Shown here in pieces: positions 27,407 through 34,555 of a stretch of 64,000 bases of DNA. Under the pieces are notes generated by a model. That model searched no databases, was not told the origin of the DNA, and was given only the letters and a program-made list of their open reading frames with translations. Where the stretch lies: the NCBI GenBank assembly GCA_036403815.1, contig DASWQH010000036.1, forward strand, positions 372,001 through 436,000, in the 5' to 3' direction. Origin of the DNA: JACVRN01 sp036403815. Its GTDB lineage: Bacteria; Acidobacteriota; Blastocatellia; Pyrinomonadales; Pyrinomonadaceae. The translations under genes and the position numbers were made by a program. The first letter of the stretch is position 1. Each line of letters begins with the position of its first letter.

Positions 27407-27985
27407 TCAATGATACGCTGCAATGCTGCTACCGGCGTGGGTGATTTCCGCACCGGCAGAGCGCATCTCCTCCATAGCACGCTCGTCGTCGCCCGGCTGT
27501 AGGTTGACGGCGCGCATGGCATCGGCAATGGCCTTAACGCGGAAGCCTTCGCGCAAGGCGTCGAGCACGGTGTTCTTCACACAGTAATCCGTGGCGAGAC
27601 CGCCGACCCAGACTTCTTCGACGCCCTCTTCGCGCAAGCGTTCGGCCAGGTCTGTGCCGTCAAAAGCAGAGTAGCTGTCTTCGTCGCCCATGCCCTTTGA
27701 GATGACAATCACGCGCGGGTCATCAATCAACTCGCGGTGAAACTCAGCGCCAGGCGTGTTCTGCACACAGTGAACAGGCCATGTGCCGCCATAATCTTCA
27801 AAGTGTCTGGTGGTTGCAGTATGCCAGTCACGGCTTTTGAAGACCATATCGCCGCGCGATAGAAACTCATGAGCGAGCCTGTTGAGCGGTGCAATAACTT
27901 CGTCGCCTCCCTCTACTCCAAGCGCCCCGCCCGGACAAAAATCATTCTGCACATCGACAATCAAGAGCGCACGTTTCCTAGCCAT
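27407..27985 (-). CDS. pncA: Nicotinamidase
   Basis: 192 residues, usual length. It deamidates nicotinamide to nicotinate. Isochorismatase-fold: LLIVDVQNDFCPGGALG gives the catalytic Asp, DWHTATTRHF the metal-binding Asp/His pair, and GGLATDYCVKNTVLDA the nucleophilic Cys. No signal peptide, so cytoplasmic. With pncB it forms a two-step NAD salvage route in this neighbourhood. Confidence 0.95.
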   Translation of the reverse strand: MARKRALLIVDVQNDFCPGGALGVEGGDEVIAPLNRLAHEFLSRGDMVFKSRDWHTATTRHFEDYGGTWPVHCVQNTPGAEFHRELIDDPRVIVISKGMGDEDSYSAFDGTDLAERLREEGVEEVWVGGLATDYCVKNTVLDALREGFRVKAIADAMRAVNLQPGDDERAMEEMRSAGAEITHAGSSIAAYH

Positions 27986-28028
27986 GCTTCTATTTTAACG
28001 CCAGTTGGATTAAAAGAGCTATGTTCAA

Positions 28029-28220
28029 AGTCCCGTAGGGACGATTGGTAATAGCCCAGCACTTCAGGGTCTGATGAGCAAGAAAAGAAATTGAGTCCTG
28101 TAGGGACGACTGAATAAATCTGGAAAGAATTTCAGTCGTCCCTACGGGACTCTACTTTATTTTTCACTCTTTGACCCAGCACTGAAGTGCTGGGCTATTA
28201 CCAATCGTCCCTACGGGACT
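28029..28220. repeat. Nested double palindrome (TCCCGTAGGGACGA type)
   Basis: Outer arms start at 28029 and end at 28220 (AGTCCCGTAGGGACGATTGG against CCAATCGTCCCTACGGGACT), continuing into ATAGCCCAGCACTTCAG. A second pair at 28094-28113 and 28131-28151 repeats a variant of the same words (AGTCCTGTAGGGACGACTGAA) inside the loop. It looks like one palindrome inserted into another of the same family. It fills the gap between pncA and the next gene. Confidence 0.9.
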
Positions 28221-28239
28221 AATCTGTCAGATGCAGGTG

Positions 28240-28698
28240 CTAACTCTTTTCACCCGCGTGCTGTTCTGCTCCGCTGTTTGCCTCCGGCTTGCGCTTGCGT
28301 TGGCGAACCCATTCTTCGATGCTCTCGCGTATATATTCGCCGAGGTCTTCAATTTCGCGTGCGCTCTTTTGCCAGAACTCTTTGAAGGTTTCGTGGTCGA
28401 AGCGCATGCCGTAGGCTTTGCCCCAGCGCGGCGCTTCGCCGACTTCGTCTTCGTAATAGGCCGCCAACTGGCGACAGGCCATCGCGGCCACCATCAGCGA
28501 GCTATCCTGCGGCAAAGGCTGGAAGACAGTGCCTACGCTCTGGTCTATCTCCTTCAAGCGAGCGTGTACGCGGTTGTATTGCTCTACACAGAAGCGCGCG
28601 GCGTCCTCTTTGCCTCCAGTCCACTCCGAATGCAGCGCCATGCGTGATGTGCGCCGGAGGACGTTGACGAGCTTTGCTATCTCCTTTTCTCTTTCCAT
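28240..28698 (-). CDS. Small helical protein, tandem paralogue B
   Basis: 152 residues from the ATG at 28698 (MEREKEIAKLVNVLRR). Helical, charged, without signal peptide; the C-terminal tail is longer than in its twin. Clearly related to the preceding gene (both begin MERE-EIAKLVNVL and share EDA-FC--QYNRV--RLKE and a YYEDE/YFEDE box), so this is a tandem duplication. It starts 5 nt after the upstream stop. It belongs to a three-gene run headed by an ECF sigma factor. No family name recognised; a role linked to that sigma factor is inferred only from position. Confidence 0.65.
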   Translation of the reverse strand: MEREKEIAKLVNVLRRTSRMALHSEWTGGKEDAARFCVEQYNRVHARLKEIDQSVGTVFQPLPQDSSLMVAAMACRQLAAYYEDEVGEAPRWGKAYGMRFDHETFKEFWQKSAREIEDLGEYIRESIEEWVRQRKRKPEANSGAEQHAGEKS

Positions 28699-28703
28699 AA
28701 TTC

Positions 28704-29051
28704 CTAACAGCGCCTCCCGTGCATGGGCGACCATGCGAAAGCAACAGTGTGCGGGCGGCAATGTGTACGCCCGTGTCTCTCTTTGCGTTCGGGCAATTCG
28801 TCCTCGAAATAGGCTGACAGATCATGCGCGGCCATGCGCGTGACATGAGGCGAAGCATCTTCGCCCAGCTCTCCGAAGAGCGAAACGATAGCCGGTTCAA
28901 GCTCCTTGAGCCGCTGTAGCACACGGTTATATTGAGCCGCACAGAACTTGACCGCATCCTCTTCTCGTTTAACCCATGATGAAAAGGCCGCTGCACGAGC
29001 TATGCGATGAAGCACGTTAACGAGCTTGGCTATTTCCTGTTCTCTTTCCAC
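28704..29051 (-). CDS. Small helical protein, tandem paralogue A
   Basis: 115 residues from the GTG at 29051, preceded by GGAGG 6 nt upstream. It overlaps the end of the sigma-factor gene by 35 nt. Sequence is parallel to the next gene over its first 90 residues (MEREQEIAKLVNVLHRIARA, KFCAAQYNRVLQRLKELEP), after which its C-terminus differs and includes several Cys/His residues. No known domain and no membrane helix, so it does not look like a classical anti-sigma factor. Confidence 0.65.
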   Translation of the reverse strand: MEREQEIAKLVNVLHRIARAAAFSSWVKREEDAVKFCAAQYNRVLQRLKELEPAIVSLFGELGEDASPHVTRMAAHDLSAYFEDELPERKERHGRTHCRPHTVAFAWSPMHGRRC

Positions 29052-29622
29052 TTTGCACCTCCGATTTCCCTAAAAGCTCTACCTGTTCGCGTAAAAGCTG
29101 CTTGCCCTTATGCACGCGCCACTTGATGGTCGAGACCGGCACGCCCAGATAAGCGGCTATGCGTTTTAAGGGCATCTCGTCCAGAAAATGCATTCTGAGC
29201 ACCAGCGCGTAATCATCCGGCACGCCCTCAAGCGCCAGCCGCAACTCTTCGTTCGCTTCCCGTTCTGCCAGAAAGGGGCGCGAGAGCGCGTCAATCTCCG
29301 CCAGCAACACTTCGTCCAATTCCACGCGTCCCTGCTTTTGCGTGCTCTCGCGTTTATTGAAACGCAGCGCGCGGTTGCGCGTCACAGCGCCGAGCCACGC
29401 GGCGAACTTAGAAGGCTGTTCAATCGAAGGCAGCGCCTTGAAGGCTAGAAGCAGAGCCTCCTGCGCTACGTCCTCGGCATCATCGCGCCCGACTATGGCC
29501 TGCGCCGTACGCACCGCCGCCGCACGATAGCGCCCGGCCAACTCATTAAACGCCTCAAGGTCGCCGAGTATGGCCGCCACCACCAACACTCCATCCGGCG
29601 GATCATCCCTCTCTTTCGCCAT
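29017..29622 (-). CDS. ECF-type RNA polymerase sigma factor
   Basis: 201 residues, sigma-70 family. Region 2: DLEAFNELAGRYRAAAVRTA and VGRDDAEDVAQEALLLAF. Region 4: RLALEGVPDDYALVLRMHFLDEMPLKRIAAYLGVPVSTIKWRVHKGKQLLRE, the helix-turn-helix that reads the -35 element. Such factors redirect RNA polymerase to a stress or envelope regulon. No transmembrane anti-sigma gene is adjacent; instead two small soluble paralogues follow, the first overlapping it. The start has only a weak SD. Confidence 0.85.
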   Translation of the reverse strand: MAKERDDPPDGVLVVAAILGDLEAFNELAGRYRAAAVRTAQAIVGRDDAEDVAQEALLLAFKALPSIEQPSKFAAWLGAVTRNRALRFNKRESTQKQGRVELDEVLLAEIDALSRPFLAEREANEELRLALEGVPDDYALVLRMHFLDEMPLKRIAAYLGVPVSTIKWRVHKGKQLLREQVELLGKSEVQSGKRTGNSQAR

Positions 29623-29668
29623 TCATGTCCCGCGCCGCGCGAAAAACGCTTCTACTACTATTGAGACA

Positions 29669-29788
29669 TTACGGGAGGGAAAGGTTAGCGGTTCGGGAAA
29701 AGTTTTTTACGGGAAATATAATGATGAGTCGTCTGATCAAGAATGCCTTAATTACTTCACGCCCGGAGGTGCGTGGCAGTATGCTCAA
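29669..29788 (-). pseudogene. hicA: hicA toxin remnant
   Basis: Directly after hicB, a TTG at 29788 overlapping the hicB stop opens a frame beginning SILPRTSGREVIKAF, which matches the N-terminus of HicA mRNA interferases (LPxxSGREVIKAL). After about 16 codons similarity ends and the frame stops at 29669, so the catalytic His segment is missing. The toxin has been cut by deletion or replacement, leaving hicB as an orphan. No second fragment was found downstream. Confidence 0.65.
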
Positions 29789-29997
29789 GCCTCTACTTCC
29801 ACCAGTTCTTCGGTTATAGGTGGCGGGATAGCTTCATTGTGAGATTCCAAGCTCTCAAGATACAGAGCAATTGCTTCCTTAATATTCTCAATAGCCTGTT
29901 CTCTGGTTTGTCCCTGAGAAATGCAGCCGGGGAGAGACGGAACTTCCGCTACAAATACACCATCCTCATCCTGCTCAATCAAGACGCGATATTTCAT
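29785..29997 (-). CDS. hicB: HicB-like antitoxin
   Basis: 70 residues. HicB fold without a C-terminal DNA-binding domain: YRVLIEQDEDGVFVAEVPSLPGCISQGQT, then EQAIENIKEAIALYLE. In type II HicAB systems this protein binds and neutralises the HicA RNase. Here the partner is reduced to a fragment that overlaps the hicB stop. Gene order is antitoxin then toxin, as seen in one subclass of the family. A SD-like GGAGG lies about 5 nt upstream of the ATG. Confidence 0.85.
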   Translation of the reverse strand: MKYRVLIEQDEDGVFVAEVPSLPGCISQGQTREQAIENIKEAIALYLESLESHNEAIPPPITEELVEVEA

Positions 29998-30162
29998 ACG
30001 CTACCTCCGCTTACATTCTCCGTATCCCACCCTCAAAGCGCAAGCCGGTTTTGCAGAACAATTCATCAGTACAATTCTTTATGATGAGTCATTAGTTAGA
30101 AACTTGAGGGTGAGGAGCACTTTGGCGGCGAGTCTCAATTTTCCTGACTCTCATCGTCGCCT

Positions 30163-31827
30163 CTAATTTACTCCCGGCAGCCCGATTGTAATCGTCGTCC
30201 CTTGCCCTTCGCGGCTGCGTACATTAATTGTGCCGCCGTGGTCGCGTATGATTTGATAGACGATTGATAACCCTAAGCCTGTGCCGCCTGTGGTAGAGGA
30301 AGAGAAGGGTTCAAAGAGATGCTCGACCTGTTCGGGCGTCATGCCGCGTCCTGTGTCTTTGAAGGTGATGCGGATGCGTCCGGTCGCCGCGCGTTGAAGC
30401 TCTGCGCGAAGTGTCCCGCCTTCAGTCATCGCCTGAAGCGCGTTGCGCGAGAGATTCCAGAAGACCTGCTTTAATTGCGAGGTGTCGGCGTTGACCATCA
30501 CAGGCTCGTCGGGCAAGTCTTCTTCCAGCACGTGGCCGTCTCGTATTTCGGGACTGTGGCGCAGGAGCGTGAAGGTTTCATGCAGTGGCTCGCACAGGTC
30601 TATGAGCGCAAGCTGTGTGTTGCGCGGGCGTGCGTAGGTGAGAAAGTCTGCGATGATCTGGTTAAGGCGGTCTGACTCTCGCAAGATAATCTCCATCAAC
30701 TGCGCCTGCGAAGAGTCGCCATCCAGGTCGGAGCGCAGGACTTGAATAGAGCCGCGCATGGAGGCCAGAGGATTTCTGATCTCGTGCGCGATGCCTGCGG
30801 CGACGCGTCCCACTGCCGCAAGCCTGTCCTGACGGCGCGCGGTCTCTTCCAGCGAGCGCACTTCGGTTAAATCCTGAAAGGTGATAACAAGGCCAGTGGT
30901 TTCTCCCGTCTCGGAAAAGAGCGGGAAGATACTGAACCCCAGACGCAATCTGAGGCCGTCGGCTGTCAGGCAATAGGCTTCAAAACGAGGGCTTGGCTCA
31001 CCGGCCTGTGCCGCGGTCATAGATTGCTCTATGCGGTCTTTCATCTCTCCGAATAAGATGGAGGCTTCCTGCCCGCGCACCTCCGTTGCCATGTAGCCTG
31101 TAATCTCTTCCGCCGCCGCGTTGAAGGTGTAGATGCGGCCAAGAAGGTCTGTGGTGACGACGCCGGAGCGTATGGATTCGACGATTCGCTCGTGCAGAGC
31201 GCGCAGGGTGGCGAGCGATTGCGTGGCCTCTATCAACTGCACGTCGGAGCGTGCCTGCCGCCCGGCCAGCCGCGCCGATAAGAGTCCTACGACCAGAAAG
31301 GCTACGTCGTTAATGCCCAGGGCTTGAATCGCCTTCGCCGTCAGCGCATTTTCCGGGTCGTGCGCGAAAGGCGGAATCCAACCCGCGCCGGTGGCGAGCG
31401 TGATGACAGTGAAAGCCACAACGCAGCCGACCGATGTGACGAGCGCACCGCGCGGGCCTAAGAAGATACTGGCAACAGAGATAACCAGAATATAGACGGC
31501 GGCGTAAGGCGAGCTGATGTCGCCCGTCGCCCACACGAGCCACGTCACCAGCAGTACGTCAATTAATAGCTGAGTGCTCGCCTGCCACTGCAAGCGATTG
31601 AAGAACCGTAGCGCGATGATGTAAACCAGCGACAGCCCCGCGACCGTGACGAAGATAGGCAGAGTGCCCCTCAGCGCCACACGAGCCACGGCGCTGATTC
31701 CGCCATGCGTCCACATGGCTGCGGCCAACAGGAACAGAACCGCGGCCAGCAGCCTGCCTACAATCAACCACCCGATTCTCTGCCGCAGAGACAGGCCGCC
31801 CCCAACCTTTTGCTCAAGCTCAGCCAT
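30163..31827 (-). CDS. Membrane sensor histidine kinase with PAS domain (NtrB-like)
   Basis: 554 residues. About six membrane helices in residues 15-190. A PAS domain (about 210-320; SGVVTTDLLGRIYTFNAAAEEITGYM) is followed by the HisKA dimerisation helix with the phospho-His in AAGIAHEIRNPLASMRGSIQVL, then HATPase_c with N, G1 and G2 boxes (WNLSRNALQAM, DTGRGMTPEQ, GTGLGLSIVYQI). It should autophosphorylate and act on an NtrC-type regulator, but none is adjacent, so it is an orphan in this window. The hydrophobic N-terminal part could sense a membrane signal. Confidence 0.9.
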   Translation of the reverse strand: MAELEQKVGGGLSLRQRIGWLIVGRLLAAVLFLLAAAMWTHGGISAVARVALRGTLPIFVTVAGLSLVYIIALRFFNRLQWQASTQLLIDVLLVTWLVWATGDISSPYAAVYILVISVASIFLGPRGALVTSVGCVVAFTVITLATGAGWIPPFAHDPENALTAKAIQALGINDVAFLVVGLLSARLAGRQARSDVQLIEATQSLATLRALHERIVESIRSGVVTTDLLGRIYTFNAAAEEITGYMATEVRGQEASILFGEMKDRIEQSMTAAQAGEPSPRFEAYCLTADGLRLRLGFSIFPLFSETGETTGLVITFQDLTEVRSLEETARRQDRLAAVGRVAAGIAHEIRNPLASMRGSIQVLRSDLDGDSSQAQLMEIILRESDRLNQIIADFLTYARPRNTQLALIDLCEPLHETFTLLRHSPEIRDGHVLEEDLPDEPVMVNADTSQLKQVFWNLSRNALQAMTEGGTLRAELQRAATGRIRITFKDTGRGMTPEQVEHLFEPFSSSTTGGTGLGLSIVYQIIRDHGGTINVRSREGQGTTITIGLPGVN

Positions 31828-31963
31828 CAGCTAAAGCCTACCACATGGACTCTGCATTTAGTCAGGTCTGTTTTTAGTCAGTAGCGGGTCAGCCAGCCTG
31901 GAATAAAACCGAATGCGCCCAAATGGGCGTCTTTACCACCGGCTATGAGTACGTCTATTATGC

Positions 31964-31970
31964 GTTAGAC
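31964..31970 (+). other. attC/attI-like core site (GTTAGAC) before the first cassette
   Basis: The heptamer GTTAGAC fits the GTTRRRY recombination core of integron sites and precedes the first cassette gene by 62 nt. No paired R'' box or hairpin arms could be found upstream, so this is either a truncated attC or an attI-like remnant. Confidence 0.4.
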
Positions 31971-32032
31971 AGCCGAAGTTCTTGGAGTAGAATAACAACA
32001 ACATTCTAAAATAATCTTATGCGGAGAATGAT

Positions 32033-33037
32033 ATGGCAACCGAAATAAGGGTTTGGCAGATTAACGACGGAAATCTTGAATCAATTGATATATCTATGGC
32101 TCAGGCCGGAAGACGAGAGGTTGATGACCTTGAAAAGTGGATTAAAAGTAATACTGTGATCTTGGGCGAGGATGTTTTAATAATAGGCGAACAAGTGCCT
32201 ACTAGGGGCGGATTTATAGATTTTCTAGGACTAGACCAATCGGGTAATCTTATTGTAATTGAACTTAAACGAGACAAATTACCAAGAGAGGCTCTTGCTC
32301 AAGCTATGGATTATGCCTCTGATATTGCATCTTGGGGTGAGGATAAGATTAGTGAAGTATGCCTGAAATTCTCAGGGCAGGATTTAGAGGATTACCTTAA
32401 CGAGAAGTTTGGAGACGTTGATTGGACAGACTTGGTGCTTAATAAGACGCAACGAATTCTGCTTGTGGGTTTCTCTGTTGAAGAATCTTTACAGAGAATG
32501 ATCGAATGGCTGTCGAACAATTACGGCGTCAGCATTAACGCGATAATTTTGAGGTACATTAAGACAACGCACGGTGATGAATTGATTGCGCGTACAATGA
32601 TTATCCCAGAGGAAATAGCTAAAGAGATAGTCGGGAAGAAACAGATCAAAACACCAATGTCAGATATTCCCGGTAACTATAGTGATGAAGAGTTAGAGCC
32701 CTTACTGAAAAGTTACCTGTCAGAGACCAGACTCACTCCTCGTCGAATTAGGGAAATCTTGCTACCTCTATGCCTGAATCACAATGTTGCTACGCGTGAA
32801 ATGATTAAAAGAGAGTTGATAGAAAGAGGGGAAGCTACTAATGAAGGGGGAGCGGGGAGTATACTCAGTACTATTTCGGGGGAGATAGGTAGAATGCAAA
32901 GAGATTATTTGCGACAAGTAATACAGTATGACAAGCCAAATCCTTGGGAGAAAGAGAACTATAGGCTTCAGCCGACATATAGGGATATGGTAAAACGCAT
33001 TCTTGAAAATGAGCTGTCGTTGAGTGCCAGAACCTAA
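32033..33037 (+). CDS. NucS/DUF91-like nuclease, cassette gene
   Basis: 334 residues with a GGAGAA site before the ATG. The N-terminal two-thirds resembles the endonuclease NucS/DUF91 PD-(D/E)xK fold: FIDFLGLDQSGNLIVIELKRDK has the Asp and ExK triad, and AQAMDYASDIASWGEDKI follows, as in that family. The C-terminal part (SETRLTPRRIREILLPLCLNHN) looks like a helix-turn-helix. It is flanked by attC-type sites, so it is carried as a gene cassette. A role in DNA cleavage, perhaps defence against invading DNA, is inferred. AT-rich compared with the backbone. Confidence 0.75.
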   Translation: MATEIRVWQINDGNLESIDISMAQAGRREVDDLEKWIKSNTVILGEDVLIIGEQVPTRGGFIDFLGLDQSGNLIVIELKRDKLPREALAQAMDYASDIASWGEDKISEVCLKFSGQDLEDYLNEKFGDVDWTDLVLNKTQRILLVGFSVEESLQRMIEWLSNNYGVSINAIILRYIKTTHGDELIARTMIIPEEIAKEIVGKKQIKTPMSDIPGNYSDEELEPLLKSYLSETRLTPRRIREILLPLCLNHNVATREMIKRELIERGEATNEGGAGSILSTISGEIGRMQRDYLRQVIQYDKPNPWEKENYRLQPTYRDMVKRILENELSLSART

Positions 33038-33044
33038 CAAGGCT

Positions 33045-33130
33045 GTCTAACAACTTATTCAACTCGACCCGCAATAGCGCGGCTCTCAAACTCCACATTG
33101 ATTGCGGGCGAGTTAATTCTGGCGTTACAC
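33045..33130 (+). repeat. attC site 1 of a cassette array
   Basis: 86 bp between GTCTAAC (R'', 33045-33051) and GTTACAC (R', 33124-33130). Internal arms TCAACTCGACCCGCAAT and ATTGCGGGCGAGTTAA pair as a hairpin with one extrahelical base, the usual attC layout. Ends the NucS-like cassette. Confidence 0.8.
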
Positions 33131-33150
33131 AGCTTGGAGGTACAAGGATA

Positions 33151-33639
33151 GTGAGCCTGGCAACTCCAGACATTTACTGTGATGTCTTTGACCGGCTCGA
33201 ACATGATGACGTGAGGTATGTCGTGATCAGCGGCGTCGCAGTCGTGCTGCACGGCCATGTTCGACCTATCGCTGACCTTGACGTTGTCATCGACCCTGCA
33301 CCGGACGAGGCAGGCCGCGCACTGCGTGCTTTGGAGTGCAACGGCTTCGTGCCGAGTCTTCCGCTTCCACTGAGTATGCTGACGGTGCTGCGTATGTTCG
33401 ACCACGCACAGCGAGAGGTCGATGTTTTCGTTCGCTACCACATCCCGTTCAATGATTTGTGGGCTAATTCTGAGCGCAGGCGCGTTGGCGACAGCGTCGC
33501 TCGTGTTGTGTCGCTGGAGCATCTGCTGCGGGCTAAGCGTATCAATGGCCGCCCGCATGACCTATTGGACATCGCAGGGTTGCTCGCGCTCGGAGTGCGT
33601 AGTGGCTCACGGGAAGAGTCCGCCGAGGGCGCTGTCTAA
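33151..33639 (+). CDS. Nucleotidyltransferase-fold protein, cassette gene
   Basis: 162 residues from GTG 33151, with GGAGG 12 nt upstream. It shows the nucleotidyltransferase pattern of AbiEii/MNT-like proteins: YVVISGVAVVLHGHVRPIADLDVVID, with GG-like and DxD motifs, and later SLEHLLRAKRINGRPHDLLDI. Such proteins often act as toxins or antitoxins in type IV/VII-like systems, but the partner gene is not beside it. Its stop codon (TAA) lies inside the R'' box of attC site 2, so the gene ends at the cassette end, which is typical of integron cassettes. Confidence 0.7.
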   Translation: MSLATPDIYCDVFDRLEHDDVRYVVISGVAVVLHGHVRPIADLDVVIDPAPDEAGRALRALECNGFVPSLPLPLSMLTVLRMFDHAQREVDVFVRYHIPFNDLWANSERRRVGDSVARVVSLEHLLRAKRINGRPHDLLDIAGLLALGVRSGSREESAEGAV

Positions 33640-33744
33640 CAATACATTCAAACCCGACCCCGTGATAGCATCTCTTTCATGGTGCTTCATTGCGCCGGAA
33701 GTTGAATGCCGTTCGCGGGTGGCGCGTTAATTCGAGGGTTAGAC
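33634..33744 (+). repeat. attC site 2 of a cassette array
   Basis: 111 bp between GTCTAAC (33634-33640) and GTTAGAC (33738-33744). Inner words TTCAAACCCGACCCC and GGGTGGCGCGTTAATT form an imperfect hairpin. It shares CATTCAA-CCCGACCCC-TGATAGCATC with site 3. Confidence 0.75.
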
Positions 33745-33786
33745 CGCCGAAGTCTCTAAAGTGACTTGAGAGTAATGCTATCCAAT

Positions 33787-33814
33787 TTGACGAGGTAGGG
33801 TGAACAGCTTATCT
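33787..33814 (+). promoter_or_regulatory. Possible promoter for the toxin-antitoxin cassette
   Basis: TTGACG (33787-33792) and TTATCT (33809-33814) with a 16-nt spacer resemble -35 and -10 boxes, just before the antitoxin ATG at 33822. If correct, the leader would be very short. Confidence 0.35.
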
Positions 33815-33821
33815 TGAGTAT

Positions 33822-34052
33822 ATGAAAGTCGAAACTTCCATCATCGTAGATAAGGATTTGCTTGAGGCCGTTGATAAGCTATCTGGCAAAGATAAGAATC
33901 GCTCAGAATTTATCGAGGCTGCAATTGAGGCTTACATTGCTCAGATTGCTCGTCATACGCAGAACGCTAATGATCTCGAAATCATCAATGAGCGTGCTGA
34001 TGATTTGAATGAAGAAGCATTAGATGTTCTTGATTATCAGGTAGCTTTGTGA
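33822..34052 (+). CDS. Ribbon-helix-helix antitoxin of a MazF-type pair
   Basis: 76 residues. N-terminal beta strand (KVETSIIVDKDLLEAVDKL) followed by two helices (NRSEFIEAAIEAYI), the CopG/MetJ-like DNA-binding fold. The C-terminal acidic tail (NDLEIINERADDLNEEALDVLDY) would contact the toxin. It overlaps the toxin gene by 4 nt (GTGA). It probably represses its own promoter. The pair is bracketed by attC-like sites, a common way for integron arrays to be stabilised. Confidence 0.8.
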   Translation: MKVETSIIVDKDLLEAVDKLSGKDKNRSEFIEAAIEAYIAQIARHTQNANDLEIINERADDLNEEALDVLDYQVAL

Positions 34053-34378
34053 AGCGAGGCGATCTCTATCGTGTTTACAAACCTTCTGCTAGAGACCCGA
34101 AGAGGTTCAGGGTCTTTGTGGTCGCAAGTCGACCAGTCCTCATAGATTCGCGTTTCTCAACTGTCATTTGTGCTCCAGTTTATTCATCAAATCATGGATT
34201 ATCCACACAAGTAATAATTGGTATTGATGAAGGAATGAAACATGAGAGTAGTATCCATTGCGATGAGCTTGTGAGTTTACCAAAATCAGTTCTCACAGAT
34301 TATGTTGGAACATTATCTGCTGAGAAGATTGAAGAACTGAACAAAGCGCTAAGAATTGCTTTGGATATTCCAGATTGA
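34049..34378 (+). CDS. MazF/PemK-type endoribonuclease toxin
   Basis: 109 residues from GTG 34049. MazF/PemK fold: N-terminal KRGDLYRVYKPSARDPKRFRVFVVASRP, CAPVYSSNHGLSTQVIIG, HCDELVSLPKSVLTDYVGTLS. Such toxins cut mRNA at short sequences and are blocked by the preceding RHH protein. Length is normal, with no frame break, so it is likely active. Low GC and codon use match the cassette region rather than the backbone. Confidence 0.85.
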   Translation: MKRGDLYRVYKPSARDPKRFRVFVVASRPVLIDSRFSTVICAPVYSSNHGLSTQVIIGIDEGMKHESSIHCDELVSLPKSVLTDYVGTLSAEKIEELNKALRIALDIPD

Positions 34379-34390
34379 TTTTAACCAGTA

Positions 34391-34470
34391 AGCGATCTCT
34401 AGCAACACATTCAACCCGACCCCGCGATAGCATCTCTTTCATGCTCGCTTGCGGCCATGCTTGAATAACT
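34391..34470 (+). repeat. Degenerate or truncated attC-like site 3
   Basis: TCTAGCAACACATTCAACCCGACCCCGC resembles the 5' half of site 2, and the next words (GATAGCATCTCTTTCATG) are identical to it. The 3' GTTRRRY core is lost. It marks the end of the cassette array. Confidence 0.55.
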
Positions 34471-34499
34471 TCAACACTGCTCAATCGGCCAGAAGAGAA

Positions 34500-34532
34500 G
34501 CCAGCCCGTGATACTCAACATCACGGGCTGGC
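34500..34532. terminator. 13-bp-arm hairpin between convergent genes
   Basis: GCCAGCCCGTGAT (34500-34512) and ATCACGGGCTGGC (34520-34532) pair perfectly around a 7-nt loop, followed on the + side by CTTTAAGTTT. It lies between the convergent MazF and MBL genes and can serve as terminator for both strands. The T-run is weak. Confidence 0.6.
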
Positions 34533-34555
34533 TTTAAGTTTGAATCGTCCACAGG

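Noticed and set aside
28029..28220. CRISPR-like repeats
   Set aside because: Repeats are inverted and nested, not direct with unique spacers.
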